From: CAZSSM01 sp964609385
GTDB taxonomy: Bacteria; Planctomycetota; Planctomycetia; Isosphaerales; Isosphaeraceae
Length of the DNA stretch: 64,000 nt
Direction: 5' to 3'
Assembly: GCA_964609385.1 (NCBI GenBank)
Contig: CAZSSM010000038.1
Span: 1 to 64,000, forward strand
Shown in pieces: positions 1 through 8,484 of this stretch (position 1 is the first letter of the stretch; every line of letters starts with the position of its first letter). Position numbers and translations under genes: made by a program. A model generated the notes under the pieces. The model ran no database searches. It was not told the DNA's origin and worked only from the letters and a program-made list of their open reading frames with translations.

Positions 1-360
1 CGATCGCTCGAGAAACCTCGCCCAAGTCCGAGTAGGCATTGCCCAGGTTGCCGAGATCGGCCCCCTCGCCACGACGGTTGCCGATCTCCCGAGCGATCTC
101 CAACGCGGCTTGATGGTGCTCGATCGCTCGAGAAACCTCGCCCAAGTCCGAGTAGGCATTGCCCAGGTTGCCGAGATCGGCCCCCTCGCCACGACGGTTG
201 CCGATCTCCCGAGCGATCTCCAACGCGGCTTGATGGTGCTCGATCGCTCGAGAAACCTCGCCCAAGTCCGAGTAGGCATTGCCCAGGTTGCCGAGGATGG
301 CTCCCTCCAGAGCGCGGTCGGGGATTGCTTGAGCGATTTGAAGGCCCTGCTCAAACTCGG
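1..360. repeat. 120-bp tandem repeat encoding TPR units
   Basis: Bases 1-120 and 121-240 are identical. Bases 241-295 repeat the first 55 bases and then diverge while keeping the TPR spacing. The unit is exactly 40 codons and stays in the minus frame of the TIR-STAND gene, so copies can be added or lost without a frameshift. More copies may lie to the left of the window. Confidence 0.95.
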
Positions 361-2431
361 CGATCGCTTCTCGAACGCGACCGAGGTTATTCAAGGCGAG
401 ACCTCTCACAGTACACGACCGTCCATGCAAGGTCGGATCTTCGATGCGATCGCGTAACCGCTCGTGGAGTTGGAGGACGCGGCGGGCTTCCCCCCAGAGC
501 AGGAGGTAGTCGAAATCGATCTCGTCAAGGATCTCCGCAGCGGTCTGGTCATCCTCGCCCGCGCAACGGAGGTCGAACTCGGCGAGTTGGGGAGCAAGGT
601 CCTCGATCGATTTCCAGTCGGCGCGCGGTCGACGGACTCGGCGATAGTACTCCGCCGCGCGACGGAGGAGTTCGGTCCGGGTGAAGGCGTCGGGATGGCC
701 ATTGTCGGCCGCACCAGGGGGAACCTGGTTTAGGGCATAGGCATGGTCAACGGGGTGGAGGAGATACCGGCCGGATTCGCGGTTGGCGAACCGCATGGTG
801 ACCAGCCGCTTGAGCACTCGCGCCGCATCGAGACCGGTCCGATGCGGCAGCAGGAGGTAATCGACCGCCTCCGACGGCACCGGTCGGCCGTAGATGGCCA
901 GGGCCTGCATGACCAGCCGCGCCTCGTCATCGAGCCGGTCGTACCCCTCGCCCACAAGGGCCTCGACGACCTGCTCGGGCAACCTCCCCGCCGTCTCTAG
1001 CACCTCCTCGAGCGTTGTGTTGGGATCAGCTCGGAGAATCCCAAAGAGGGCCTCCAGTGCCCGAGGGTAGCCACGGGTCCGCACCCGCGCCTCACCGAGC
1101 CGCTCCGCCGAGGCGTCACGGAGCCCGAGATCGCCATTGGCATCCAAGGCTCGCAACATGTTCTCGGCATGCGGCGACGGCAGGCCCGCGTCCAGATCGA
1201 AGACGTCCTGCCGACCTGGCTCGATCATGACCAGCGATTGCGGCGTGATCCGTGTGGTCAGGATCACTTTGACGCCGTGATGCGGCAGCCTCAGCAGCGC
1301 CTCGAGGGCCTCGGCCAGTTCGGGATCGGTGATGGCGTGGGTCTCGACGTCGACGACGTCCTCGAAGTTGTCGAGCAGGACCACGTAGCGACCCGTTGGA
1401 AACGCCTCCAGCAGGACCCGCATCTTGTCCCGCGTCGCGATCTTCGGGTCACGGAGCAGGGGATCCAACCGTCGAGCCGTTTCACCATCGAGCAGTTGGC
1501 TGAGGTCGCTGGCGAGGTGGGCGAACTCGACCCGACGGGAGCCGAGCCCACTGAGGTAGACGATGCCCTCGACGGACATCGGCCCGCCATCGTCGGGCAA
1601 CTGCCCGGCCTGGACGTGCTTGAGGACCCGACAGACCAGCGCCGTCTTGCCGGTCCCGCCCCGGCCGGTGACGGTGAGCAGCCTTCTCGATTCACTGGCC
1701 AGGAACGCACCGATCCGCCGCGTCTCGTCTCGACGTCCCTGGAAGTAGTCGGGCACCTCGCTCGGCGGCGAGTTGATGAACTTGGTCCGAGCGATACCCG
1801 AGACCGGACGTTCCGGGCGCTGTTCCCGCGCGATGCCCGCCTCGATCCGCTGTTGCGCCCGGGCTCGGGCCTGAGCCGGATCGGCGACGACCGCCCGTTG
1901 CGCGGCGATCTGTTGTTCCAGTTTATCGATCTCGGATTGGATGCGGGCCCGCTCGTGATCATCGCGCGCCCGCCGGAGATCACGTTTCGCGTCTCGGCAC
2001 CGATCCTCAAGTTCTTGGAGGATCCCCGCGTCTGATTTGAGCCAATCGAAATGATTGCGGAGCTGATCGATCCCTCGGTCAAAATCCCCGGTGAAGTCGA
2101 TCTGTTGGCGATGTTCCAGGAGGAACGGGGGCACCGCATCGGGATCGAACAGGAGTGGGACGATCGGGCGCCTAAAGCGCAAGGCCCGCCCCCACTCCGG
2201 CGTACAGCCAGACTCGTCCTCGACGCTGTCGGGGGTCATGACGAACAACAAGGCATCACAACCGCGGATCGCTTTGTCGATCTCGGCCGGCCAGTTGCGG
2301 CCCGGCGCGATGTCCCGCTCATCCAGCCAGACCGGGATCGAAGGCGTCCCGCCTTCCAGGACATCGTGGAGGCGCAGGGCGCGGTCGAGCCCGTCGGCTC
2401 GGGAATAGCTGATGAACTTGCGGCCGTGCAC
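1..2431 (-). CDS. TIR-STAND NTPase-TPR protein (partial, runs off left edge)
   Basis: No start-to-edge interruption was found in the sections of the minus frame I translated; about 810 residues are visible and the C-terminus lies outside the window. Residues 5-130 form a TIR domain (KFISYSRAD near the start; the E of the TPEWGRAL segment, about residue 79, sits where the TIR catalytic Glu is expected). A charged coiled-coil stretch follows (about 150-190), then a STAND/NB-ARC NTPase with Walker A GRGGTGKT at 256-263, then TPR units from about 650. The last three visible TPRs are encoded by 120-bp repeats, two of them identical. The GTG start at 2431 was chosen because the TIR fold begins at once and a GGGGGA tract lies just upstream; a TTG five codons earlier is possible. 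Such proteins are NLR-like sensors in which a TIR, often an NADase, is triggered through NTPase/TPR ligand sensing. That role here is inference. It is divergent from the MoxR/vWA pair. Confidence 0.88.
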   Translation of the reverse strand, partial: MHGRKFISYSRADGLDRALRLHDVLEGGTPSIPVWLDERDIAPGRNWPAEIDKAIRGCDALLFVMTPDSVEDESGCTPEWGRALRFRRPIVPLLFDPDAVPPFLLEHRQQIDFTGDFDRGIDQLRNHFDWLKSDAGILQELEDRCRDAKRDLRRARDDHERARIQSEIDKLEQQIAAQRAVVADPAQARARAQQRIEAGIAREQRPERPVSGIARTKFINSPPSEVPDYFQGRRDETRRIGAFLASESRRLLTVTGRGGTGKTALVCRVLKHVQAGQLPDDGGPMSVEGIVYLSGLGSRRVEFAHLASDLSQLLDGETARRLDPLLRDPKIATRDKMRVLLEAFPTGRYVVLLDNFEDVVDVETHAITDPELAEALEALLRLPHHGVKVILTTRITPQSLVMIEPGRQDVFDLDAGLPSPHAENMLRALDANGDLGLRDASAERLGEARVRTRGYPRALEALFGILRADPNTTLEEVLETAGRLPEQVVEALVGEGYDRLDDEARLVMQALAIYGRPVPSEAVDYLLLPHRTGLDAARVLKRLVTMRFANRESGRYLLHPVDHAYALNQVPPGAADNGHPDAFTRTELLRRAAEYYRRVRRPRADWKSIEDLAPQLAEFDLRCAGEDDQTAAEILDEIDFDYLLLWGEARRVLQLHERLRDRIEDPTLHGRSCTVRGLALNNLGRVREAIAEFEQGLQIAQAIPDRALEGAILGNLGNAYSDLGEVSRAIEHHQAALEIAREIGNRRGEGADLGNLGNAYSDLGEVSRAIEHHQAALEIAREIGNRRGEGADLGNLGNAYSDLGEVSRAI

Positions 2432-2819
2432 CGATCGTCCCCCCAACCGACCCGCTCCGCGCCGACACCCCGATCCAACATCCACCCGATTGTATCCCGT
2501 TCGGATCGATGTTCAACAAACACGTATCCTGCGTTTGTTGCGCCGCCGCCTTCGGCTCCGGACGCTCGACCACGTCGAACCGGTGCGCCCTCGGGCGTGT
2601 CAGGTAGTCGACCTCGACGCGGGGCAGGAGGGGGAGGGCAGGGCGAATCGGTCGGATCCGACGGGTCCCGAAGCCAGCCCGGCGATCGGTCCTTGTGTAT
2701 GATGGAAGGGGCGCGGGGTCGTTCCCGACTTTTGACCGGATACCCGTCCTGACCCACACCGACCCACGCCATTCCCAACCATCGACGCTTCCAACGAGCG
2801 GAAGAGACCCGAATCGGCG
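2432..2819. other. Divergent intergenic region
   Basis: This is the 388-bp space between the TIR-STAND gene and the MoxR gene, which point away from each other, so it should hold both promoters. A TATGAT hexamer at 2698-2703 is a possible -10 for the MoxR side; no clear -35 was seen. No gene is supported. Confidence 0.5.
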
Positions 2820-3896
2820 ATGAGCACCCCGACCGACGCGACCACCACCCACTCGAGCGAGGCATCCCCCGTCGCCTCCACACCGGAGGATCTCCTCGCC
2901 GCCGAGGACCTCAGCTTCGACCAGCTCCGTGAGGAGGCCGAGCCGCTCCGCCAGCGGCTCAACCGGTTCCGGACCTCGCTGGGCCGGTTCCTCGTCGACA
3001 AGCAGGAGATCATCGACCTGATGGTCGTCGCGGCGGTGGCGCAGGAGCCGCTCCTGCTGATCGGCCCGCCGGGCACGGCCAAGAGCGACCTGGTCCTCAA
3101 GTTCAAGGACGCCATCGGCCTGCACGAGACCGACTACTTCGAGTACATGCTGACCCGGTTCACCGAGCCCTCCGAGATCATCGGGCCAATCGACATCAAC
3201 CAGCTCCGCGAGGGCCGCTACGTCCGCCGCGAGCAGGGCAAGCTGCCCACAGCGCGGTTGGCCTTCCTCGACGAGATCTTCAAGTCGAACTCGGCGATCC
3301 TCAACATCCTGCTGACGATCGTCAACGAGCGCAAGTTCTACCAGGACGGCGTCCCGCAGCCGGTCCGGCTCCGGGTCCTCTTCGCGGCCACCAACGAGGT
3401 GCCCGAACAGGGCGAACTGGCCGCCTTGAAGGACCGCTTCGTGCTCAAGGTCGAGAGCCGATCGGTCCAGGACGATCACTTCGAGGACCTGATCCAGGCC
3501 GGGATCCGCTCGGAGGTCCACAAAGGGCTCAACCAGAAGCCCTGGATCGAGGGCCACTGCACCCTGGAGGACTTCCTCAAGGCCAACCGGTATTTGACCT
3601 ACCAGTTCAGCCAGACCGGCCCCGACGGCGAGCCGCTGGACCGCGAGACGTTCTTCCCCGAGTCGGCTTTCCGCGAGTTCCGACGCCTGGTCAAGACGTT
3701 GGTCCGTGAGGACCGGATCTTCATCAGCGACCGCAAGCTGGTCAAACTCTACAAGCTGCTCCGCGTCCGCGCCTGGCTGCTCAGCGGCGGGACCGTCGAC
3801 CGCGAGGACCTCCGCCTGCTGGCCTACCTGGGCGAGACCCATCAGGAGATGGCCCTGCTCCGTGAGAAGGTGCCCGCCCTACTGGGCGACGGCTGA
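2820..3896 (+). CDS. MoxR-family AAA+ ATPase
   Basis: 358 residues, the usual size for the MoxR/RavA family. After a Ser/Thr-rich N-terminus (1-25) comes the AAA+ core: Walker A GPPGTAKS at 82-89, Walker B ending in DE at 151-152, and a sensor-1 ATNE motif at 190-193, followed by the C-terminal helical lid. MoxR ATPases act as chaperone-like remodelers and usually work with a vWA-domain partner encoded next door. The next gene, 89 bp downstream on the same strand, is such a partner (a degenerate vWA-like protein), so the two probably form an operon. The TIR-STAND gene is divergent. The substrate is unknown. Confidence 0.9.
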   Translation: MSTPTDATTTHSSEASPVASTPEDLLAAEDLSFDQLREEAEPLRQRLNRFRTSLGRFLVDKQEIIDLMVVAAVAQEPLLLIGPPGTAKSDLVLKFKDAIGLHETDYFEYMLTRFTEPSEIIGPIDINQLREGRYVRREQGKLPTARLAFLDEIFKSNSAILNILLTIVNERKFYQDGVPQPVRLRVLFAATNEVPEQGELAALKDRFVLKVESRSVQDDHFEDLIQAGIRSEVHKGLNQKPWIEGHCTLEDFLKANRYLTYQFSQTGPDGEPLDRETFFPESAFREFRRLVKTLVREDRIFISDRKLVKLYKLLRVRAWLLSGGTVDREDLRLLAYLGETHQEMALLREKVPALLGDG

Positions 3897-3985
3897 GCCG
3901 GGTCGCTCAACGACAACGGCGCCGAGTCTCAAGCCCAAAGCCCGCGCCGATCCCCTCTCCACGTCACGATCGCGGATCCGTCCCC

Positions 3986-5830
3986 ATGAGCACCGCCGAC
4001 GCGACGGCGTCCCGTCCCTCGCGCCCTTCGACCTCGACCACCACGGCCCCCGAGATCCGTCAATCCGACGAGGCCTTACGGTTCCTCGCCGCGGCGCTCT
4101 GGATGCAGCGGACCGCCGCGCCCACGGTCAGCTCGGTCCGCGCCACGCTCCGACGGCTGCTTGAGGTCGCCGGCGCCGGCGCACCGATCCTGCCGCCGGG
4201 GTTCGTCGCCGACCTGACCCGAATCGTCCTGGGACTCGATGACGAACGGGCCGACGACTCGACCGAACCCAATGCCGATCCGGCCCCCTCCACGCCCGTC
4301 ACTCCCACCAGTTCGAGGGCAACGGCCTCCAAGGATGAGGATGGGGATGGGAAGCAAGCGGGCCTCAGCTTGCTTGAGGGCGAACTCGATCCGCTCTCCA
4401 GCTCGACGCCCCGGAGCGCGGTGCCGATCCCCGGCTGGCCCGACGCCGACGCGCGACGGTATGAGGACTACGTGCTCGGCAAGCTCGACGCCGACCCGAC
4501 CATCGCTCGCGCCGCCGATGCCATGGCCCGCTACCGGGGCCGCGACCGCGACAAGGCCCTGGCCTTCCTGATCGAGCGGTTCACCGCCCGGTCCGGCCTC
4601 ACGGGCATCCAGATCAACCCGTCGGCGATCAAGGCGATGCTCGAGACCGAGCCACGCGAATTCCTCGAGGCGAGCCTGGCCGACCTGCACGATCACGGGC
4701 TGCCCGAACACCTCGGCCCGCTCTACCACGACCTGACCCGCGCCGTCCGCGAACTCGACGAGGCCCTGGGACCCGAAGACGTCTTCGAACTGGAGGCCGG
4801 CACGGCCCTGCAACCCTTCGCCCAACGCGTCCAGCTCCGGCAGGTGCTCCAGGCCGCCGCCGCCTTCGAGGCCCGGATGCCCCACGAACGGCCGCGGATC
4901 GTCGCCAGGCGACGTGAGGTCCCCACCCAAGCCCTCGACGAAGACAGCTATCCGGTCGGCGGGTTCTCCTCGATCGCCACCAAAGGGAGCCTGGAGAGCC
5001 TGCTCCACTCGCAACTGGTCTTCATGGAGCCCGGTACCACGCGGCCCGACCTGTTCGACATCAAGTTCGTCCGCGAGGAGTTGCTCTACTACGCCCGCGA
5101 CGAGAACCAATTCCGACGTCAGCACCGGAGCTTCGTCTTCGTGCTCGGCCCCGACCTGGTCCAAGCGCGGGTCAAAGACCCCGACCTGCCTCGTCAGCGG
5201 ATCGTGCTCGCCCTAGCCCTGATCGTCGCCCTGGTCCGTCGCCTGACCGACTGGCTCGGCGATCAAGCCTTGCACTTCGAAGTCGTCCTGATCGAGCCCC
5301 AGACACCCGACCAGTCCATCCCGACAAGCACTCGCCAATCGCGATCCTCCAAGACGAAGACAAAGACAGAGACCAGATCCAGGACCGAGCCCCAAGCCCA
5401 GGCCGCGGTCAGACCCACCGCCATCACCCTGGAACCGGAACAACGGGCGCTGGTCCAGATCCTCCACGACGACGATGCCTCGGGCCGGCTCCAGGTCTTC
5501 CCGATGGTTCAAGGACAAGGACCGGCCCTGGTCACCCACCTGCACGAGCACGCACGTCGGAGCCTCTGCCAGGTCCTCGTGCTCGACGCCGGTAACGACC
5601 CTGCGCCCGGACTCCGCGACCCGGCCGCAGCAAGGCCCAGCCTAGGCGTCGCGCGGCTGCACCTGGATCACGCTCGACCCCGTTGGGAACCCGACGCCGG
5701 ACCATTAGGTGCTGGTCACGCCTCAGCGAACAACAACCACGATCTGTCCGAGGCGAATGACCAAGAGTCCCCGACGCCCGAGGAAGCCTGGCACGCCCTC
5801 GTCATCGAACTGCTCAAGGATTGGCTCTGA
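3986..5830 (+). CDS. vWA-like partner of MoxR (MIDAS motif missing)
   Basis: 614 residues. A Ser/Thr-rich start and a variable linker (about 90-150) precede a helical region with conserved-looking blocks (DEDSYPVGGFSSI and RPDLFDIKFVREELLYY, about 315-370). From about 378 there is an alternating strand/helix pattern like the start of a vWA fold: strand FVFVLGPDLV, a long helix, then strand FEVVLIEP. The DxSxS metal-binding (MIDAS) motif expected in the first strand is absent. A low-complexity Lys/Thr/Arg/Ser-rich stretch (about 445-475) separates this from the C-terminal part. Position directly after MoxR argues that it is the vWA partner of that ATPase, similar in logic to RavA-ViaA. The role in a conflict or stress system is inference. 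Confidence 0.7.
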   Translation: MSTADATASRPSRPSTSTTTAPEIRQSDEALRFLAAALWMQRTAAPTVSSVRATLRRLLEVAGAGAPILPPGFVADLTRIVLGLDDERADDSTEPNADPAPSTPVTPTSSRATASKDEDGDGKQAGLSLLEGELDPLSSSTPRSAVPIPGWPDADARRYEDYVLGKLDADPTIARAADAMARYRGRDRDKALAFLIERFTARSGLTGIQINPSAIKAMLETEPREFLEASLADLHDHGLPEHLGPLYHDLTRAVRELDEALGPEDVFELEAGTALQPFAQRVQLRQVLQAAAAFEARMPHERPRIVARRREVPTQALDEDSYPVGGFSSIATKGSLESLLHSQLVFMEPGTTRPDLFDIKFVREELLYYARDENQFRRQHRSFVFVLGPDLVQARVKDPDLPRQRIVLALALIVALVRRLTDWLGDQALHFEVVLIEPQTPDQSIPTSTRQSRSSKTKTKTETRSRTEPQAQAAVRPTAITLEPEQRALVQILHDDDASGRLQVFPMVQGQGPALVTHLHEHARRSLCQVLVLDAGNDPAPGLRDPAAARPSLGVARLHLDHARPRWEPDAGPLGAGHASANNNHDLSEANDQESPTPEEAWHALVIELLKDWL

Positions 5831-5881
5831 TTGATGGGACCAGGGACATCCCATCGCATGCTGATAACGACGAACGCTCGC

Positions 5882-7879
5882 TTAAGCGGGTCGATCGACC
5901 GTCTCGAGCCAGGGCCGGACGTGGGCGATCAGGCTGGCTTGCGTGAACGGCTTCTCGATCACGCCCTGTCCGCCGGCCGCAAGCCAGCGCGCTTTCAGGT
6001 CGGGCGAGGCGTCGGCGGTGATGGCCAGGATCGGGCCGTCATAGCCGTCCCGACGCAACCGGCCCAGGATCGCAAACCCATCCCACCCGGGCATGAACAG
6101 GTCGAGCAGGACCAAACCGATGGGACGCTCCGCCCCGGCCTGAGCCCGCCCGACCAGGTTGAGGGCCTCTACGCCCGAACCGAGGTCCTGGACCTCGTAA
6201 CCGCAACCGGCCAGGATCCGCCGAACCATCGCGCGGATCGCTTGCGTGTCGTCGACGATCAGGATCCGCGTTGGGACCGGACCGTCGTCGAGTCCGGATC
6301 TGGTCGGCTCGGGGTGGTCGGCCGAATCGGTCCGGGTCCGGTCCTCAGAACGATGAGACGTTGGGTTGTCGACCGGCTCAGAGAAGTCGACTGCCGGTTG
6401 ATCGGCAGGGTCAGGCTCATCTCTTCGGGAAGGCTCGATCCACCTGATGTCGGTCAGCGGTCCGGTCGGCACACGCACGATGACGTTCGTGCCCACGCCG
6501 ACCCCGCTGGTGACCCGGATCATGCCCCCCATGAGCTGGACCAGGTGATCGCAGATCGCCAAGCCGAGCCCGCTCCCCTCAGGGCCGTTTTCGGCGATCT
6601 CCTCTTGCCGCGTGAACGGCGTGAACAACCGATCGAGGAGCCTGGAGGGGATCCCCCGTCCCGTGTCGCGGACCTCGAACTGGAGCCATGATCCGGACTG
6701 GGAGATCCATCGCACGTGGATCCGCACCGCGCCAATGTCGGTGTACTTGATCGCGTTGCTCACCAGATTGACCAGGACCTGGCGGAGCCGGACCGCGTCG
6801 CCCTGGATCGACGTCGGCACCCGCGTCTCGTAGACCAGGCCCAGGACCAGCCGCTTGGCCTGGGCCGAGGGGCGCATGAGGTCCAGCACGTCGTCGATCA
6901 GTTCCGAGAGGGGAATCCGGCGATCCTGGAGTTGGAACTGCCCAGATTCGAGCCGAGCCAGGTCGAGGATGTCTCGGAGGATCTCGTTGAGGGCCATCCC
7001 GTGCCGGTTGACCGCATCGAGGTCCCGGACCAGCTCCGGCTCGGCGATCCGATGCCGGAGCGAGTCGACCCGACCCAGGATCGCTGTCAGGGTGCTCCGG
7101 ATCTCGTGGCTGAGATAGGCCAGGAACCCGGGTCCGGGCCTGCGGTTCAGCATCGCGCTCAACGGCGCGCCGGCGTTCGAATCGGATCCCCGCTGGGGCA
7201 GTGGTAAGGGCGTTCCGGTCATGGTCGTGATCAGGAGGCGATGCCCGGTCTCGGAGTTCAGCCCGATCGACTGCTCGTGGATCTGAAGGCGCCGTTCGGC
7301 CCCATCAGCCGACCGGACGAGCCGGTCGATCCACTCGCTGTGTCCGCCGGAGAACTTGGCATCCCAGGCCGTCGGGCCGAGCCGGATCGGATGCCCGGCG
7401 ATCCGCTCCAGCCAGGCCCGATGGGTCGACAACTGGCTCAGGCCGCATCCCAGGTAGCGCCGCGCCCGAGCGTTGATCAGGCGGGTCCGGCCGCGTCGAT
7501 CGTGCAGCAGGACACCGATCGGCAAACCTTCCAGGATGGGACGGATCACCTGAAGCATCGCCTCGACCATCGCGTCATAGGTCCCCTCCGGCGCCCGGGA
7601 CTGCGGGGGCGCCTCCCGGGGGTTCTCCGCGATCAATCCCTGATTCTGGTTCTGATTCAATGGGACCGGTCGATTCGGATCCCATTCCGAGTCACGACCG
7701 TCCTCCAATGCGGAGAGGAGCGGGGCCAACTCGTCGGCGAGTTCCGGATCGCGACCCATCACCTCCTCGGGACAGGGCCAACGGCCCGAGGAGACCTCGC
7801 GCAGGATCGAGACCAGCAACGCGCGATGACGCTCCTGGCGACCCGAACGGGACGACGATGATCCGATCGCTTCCAACAT
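5882..7879 (-). CDS. Hybrid sensor histidine kinase with C-terminal receiver
   Basis: 665 residues from the ATG at 7879. A GTG 108 bp upstream would add a stretch that does not look coding, so the shorter form is preferred; neither start has a strong ribosome site. The order is an N-terminal helical region, a PAS-like segment (about 105-215), a HisKA domain with phospho-acceptor His258 in LAYLSHEIRS, and a HATPase_c domain with N box NLVSNAIKYT (about 371-380), DTGRGI and GSGLGL. An acidic linker leads to a receiver domain with Asp542/543, phospho-acceptor Asp593 (LLDLFMP), a Thr and a Lys in the EKP motif. No membrane segment is seen, so it is probably cytoplasmic. No output regulator is adjacent. 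Confidence 0.9.
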   Translation of the reverse strand: MLEAIGSSSSRSGRQERHRALLVSILREVSSGRWPCPEEVMGRDPELADELAPLLSALEDGRDSEWDPNRPVPLNQNQNQGLIAENPREAPPQSRAPEGTYDAMVEAMLQVIRPILEGLPIGVLLHDRRGRTRLINARARRYLGCGLSQLSTHRAWLERIAGHPIRLGPTAWDAKFSGGHSEWIDRLVRSADGAERRLQIHEQSIGLNSETGHRLLITTMTGTPLPLPQRGSDSNAGAPLSAMLNRRPGPGFLAYLSHEIRSTLTAILGRVDSLRHRIAEPELVRDLDAVNRHGMALNEILRDILDLARLESGQFQLQDRRIPLSELIDDVLDLMRPSAQAKRLVLGLVYETRVPTSIQGDAVRLRQVLVNLVSNAIKYTDIGAVRIHVRWISQSGSWLQFEVRDTGRGIPSRLLDRLFTPFTRQEEIAENGPEGSGLGLAICDHLVQLMGGMIRVTSGVGVGTNVIVRVPTGPLTDIRWIEPSRRDEPDPADQPAVDFSEPVDNPTSHRSEDRTRTDSADHPEPTRSGLDDGPVPTRILIVDDTQAIRAMVRRILAGCGYEVQDLGSGVEALNLVGRAQAGAERPIGLVLLDLFMPGWDGFAILGRLRRDGYDGPILAITADASPDLKARWLAAGGQGVIEKPFTQASLIAHVRPWLETVDRPA

Positions 7880-8484
7880 CGATCGACGACTCACGAAGGG
7901 TCCAGAGAGGGGCCGCAGAGCAAGCTCCCCCTCGTGTCGGGGACACGGGGCGCGACATCCGAACGGGGATCCGAGGTCTCCGCCCACATGCTCGACGAGG
8001 ACGTCGAAACACGAAGGGGTATGGGCATGAACGACTTAGGCTGGGATCTTCGTCGAGCGGGTGAGCTTTGTGCCGGTTCTAATCAGGCCAATGGGGTGCG
8101 AAAGAACAAACCGACACGGGCAGTGATCCCCACTCAGCTCAGGAGGACAGACGAAGCGATCGACACGGTCGCCATCGAACCGGGTCGGACATCATGTCTG
8201 TGATTCGGCAATCTCCGCGATCAACGAAGGGGAACGCCCCAATCATGATCAATGATTGTCTACAGGAAATGGGGGACCGATCGCAAGCCCGGGATCGCGG
8301 AAGTTCGACAATCTCTTGAAAATCGCTCTGTCGGTGGCTGTTCTTCTCAAGGGTTCTGAGGCGATGCATGACTCCATCACGCATCGCTCCCGAGTTCGGG
8401 GCCTCTCAGATCAACGAGGGCCCCGAGCCCAGACAAGGCGGAAGCTTGGCCGCCCGGATCGGGTTCAACGAACGAAACAGGGGA
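7880..8484. other. Intergenic region with an AT-rich inverted repeat
   Basis: 605 bp between the sensor kinase start and the asparagine synthase stop, both on the minus strand. No recognisable gene is present on either strand. A small GC hairpin (GGGG-AACG-CCCC, 8229-8240) is followed at once by an AT-rich inverted repeat (8240-8258). The region should contain the kinase promoter. Confidence 0.4.
8240..8258. promoter_or_regulatory. Inverted repeat, possible operator
   Basis: Arms CAATCAT and ATGATTG are perfect complements around the spacer GATCA. The AT content stands out in a GC-rich chromosome, as for a dimeric regulator site, but no regulator can be assigned. It may also be part of the end of the asparagine synthase transcript. 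Confidence 0.25.

Noticed and set aside
1..360. Regular repeats resembling a CRISPR array
   Set aside because: The 120-bp units are contiguous with no spacers and stay in the reading frame of a TPR protein.
2319..3842. 507-codon minus-strand open frame
   Set aside because: It lies antisense to the MoxR ATPase, has no domain of its own and reflects the G/C third-position bias.
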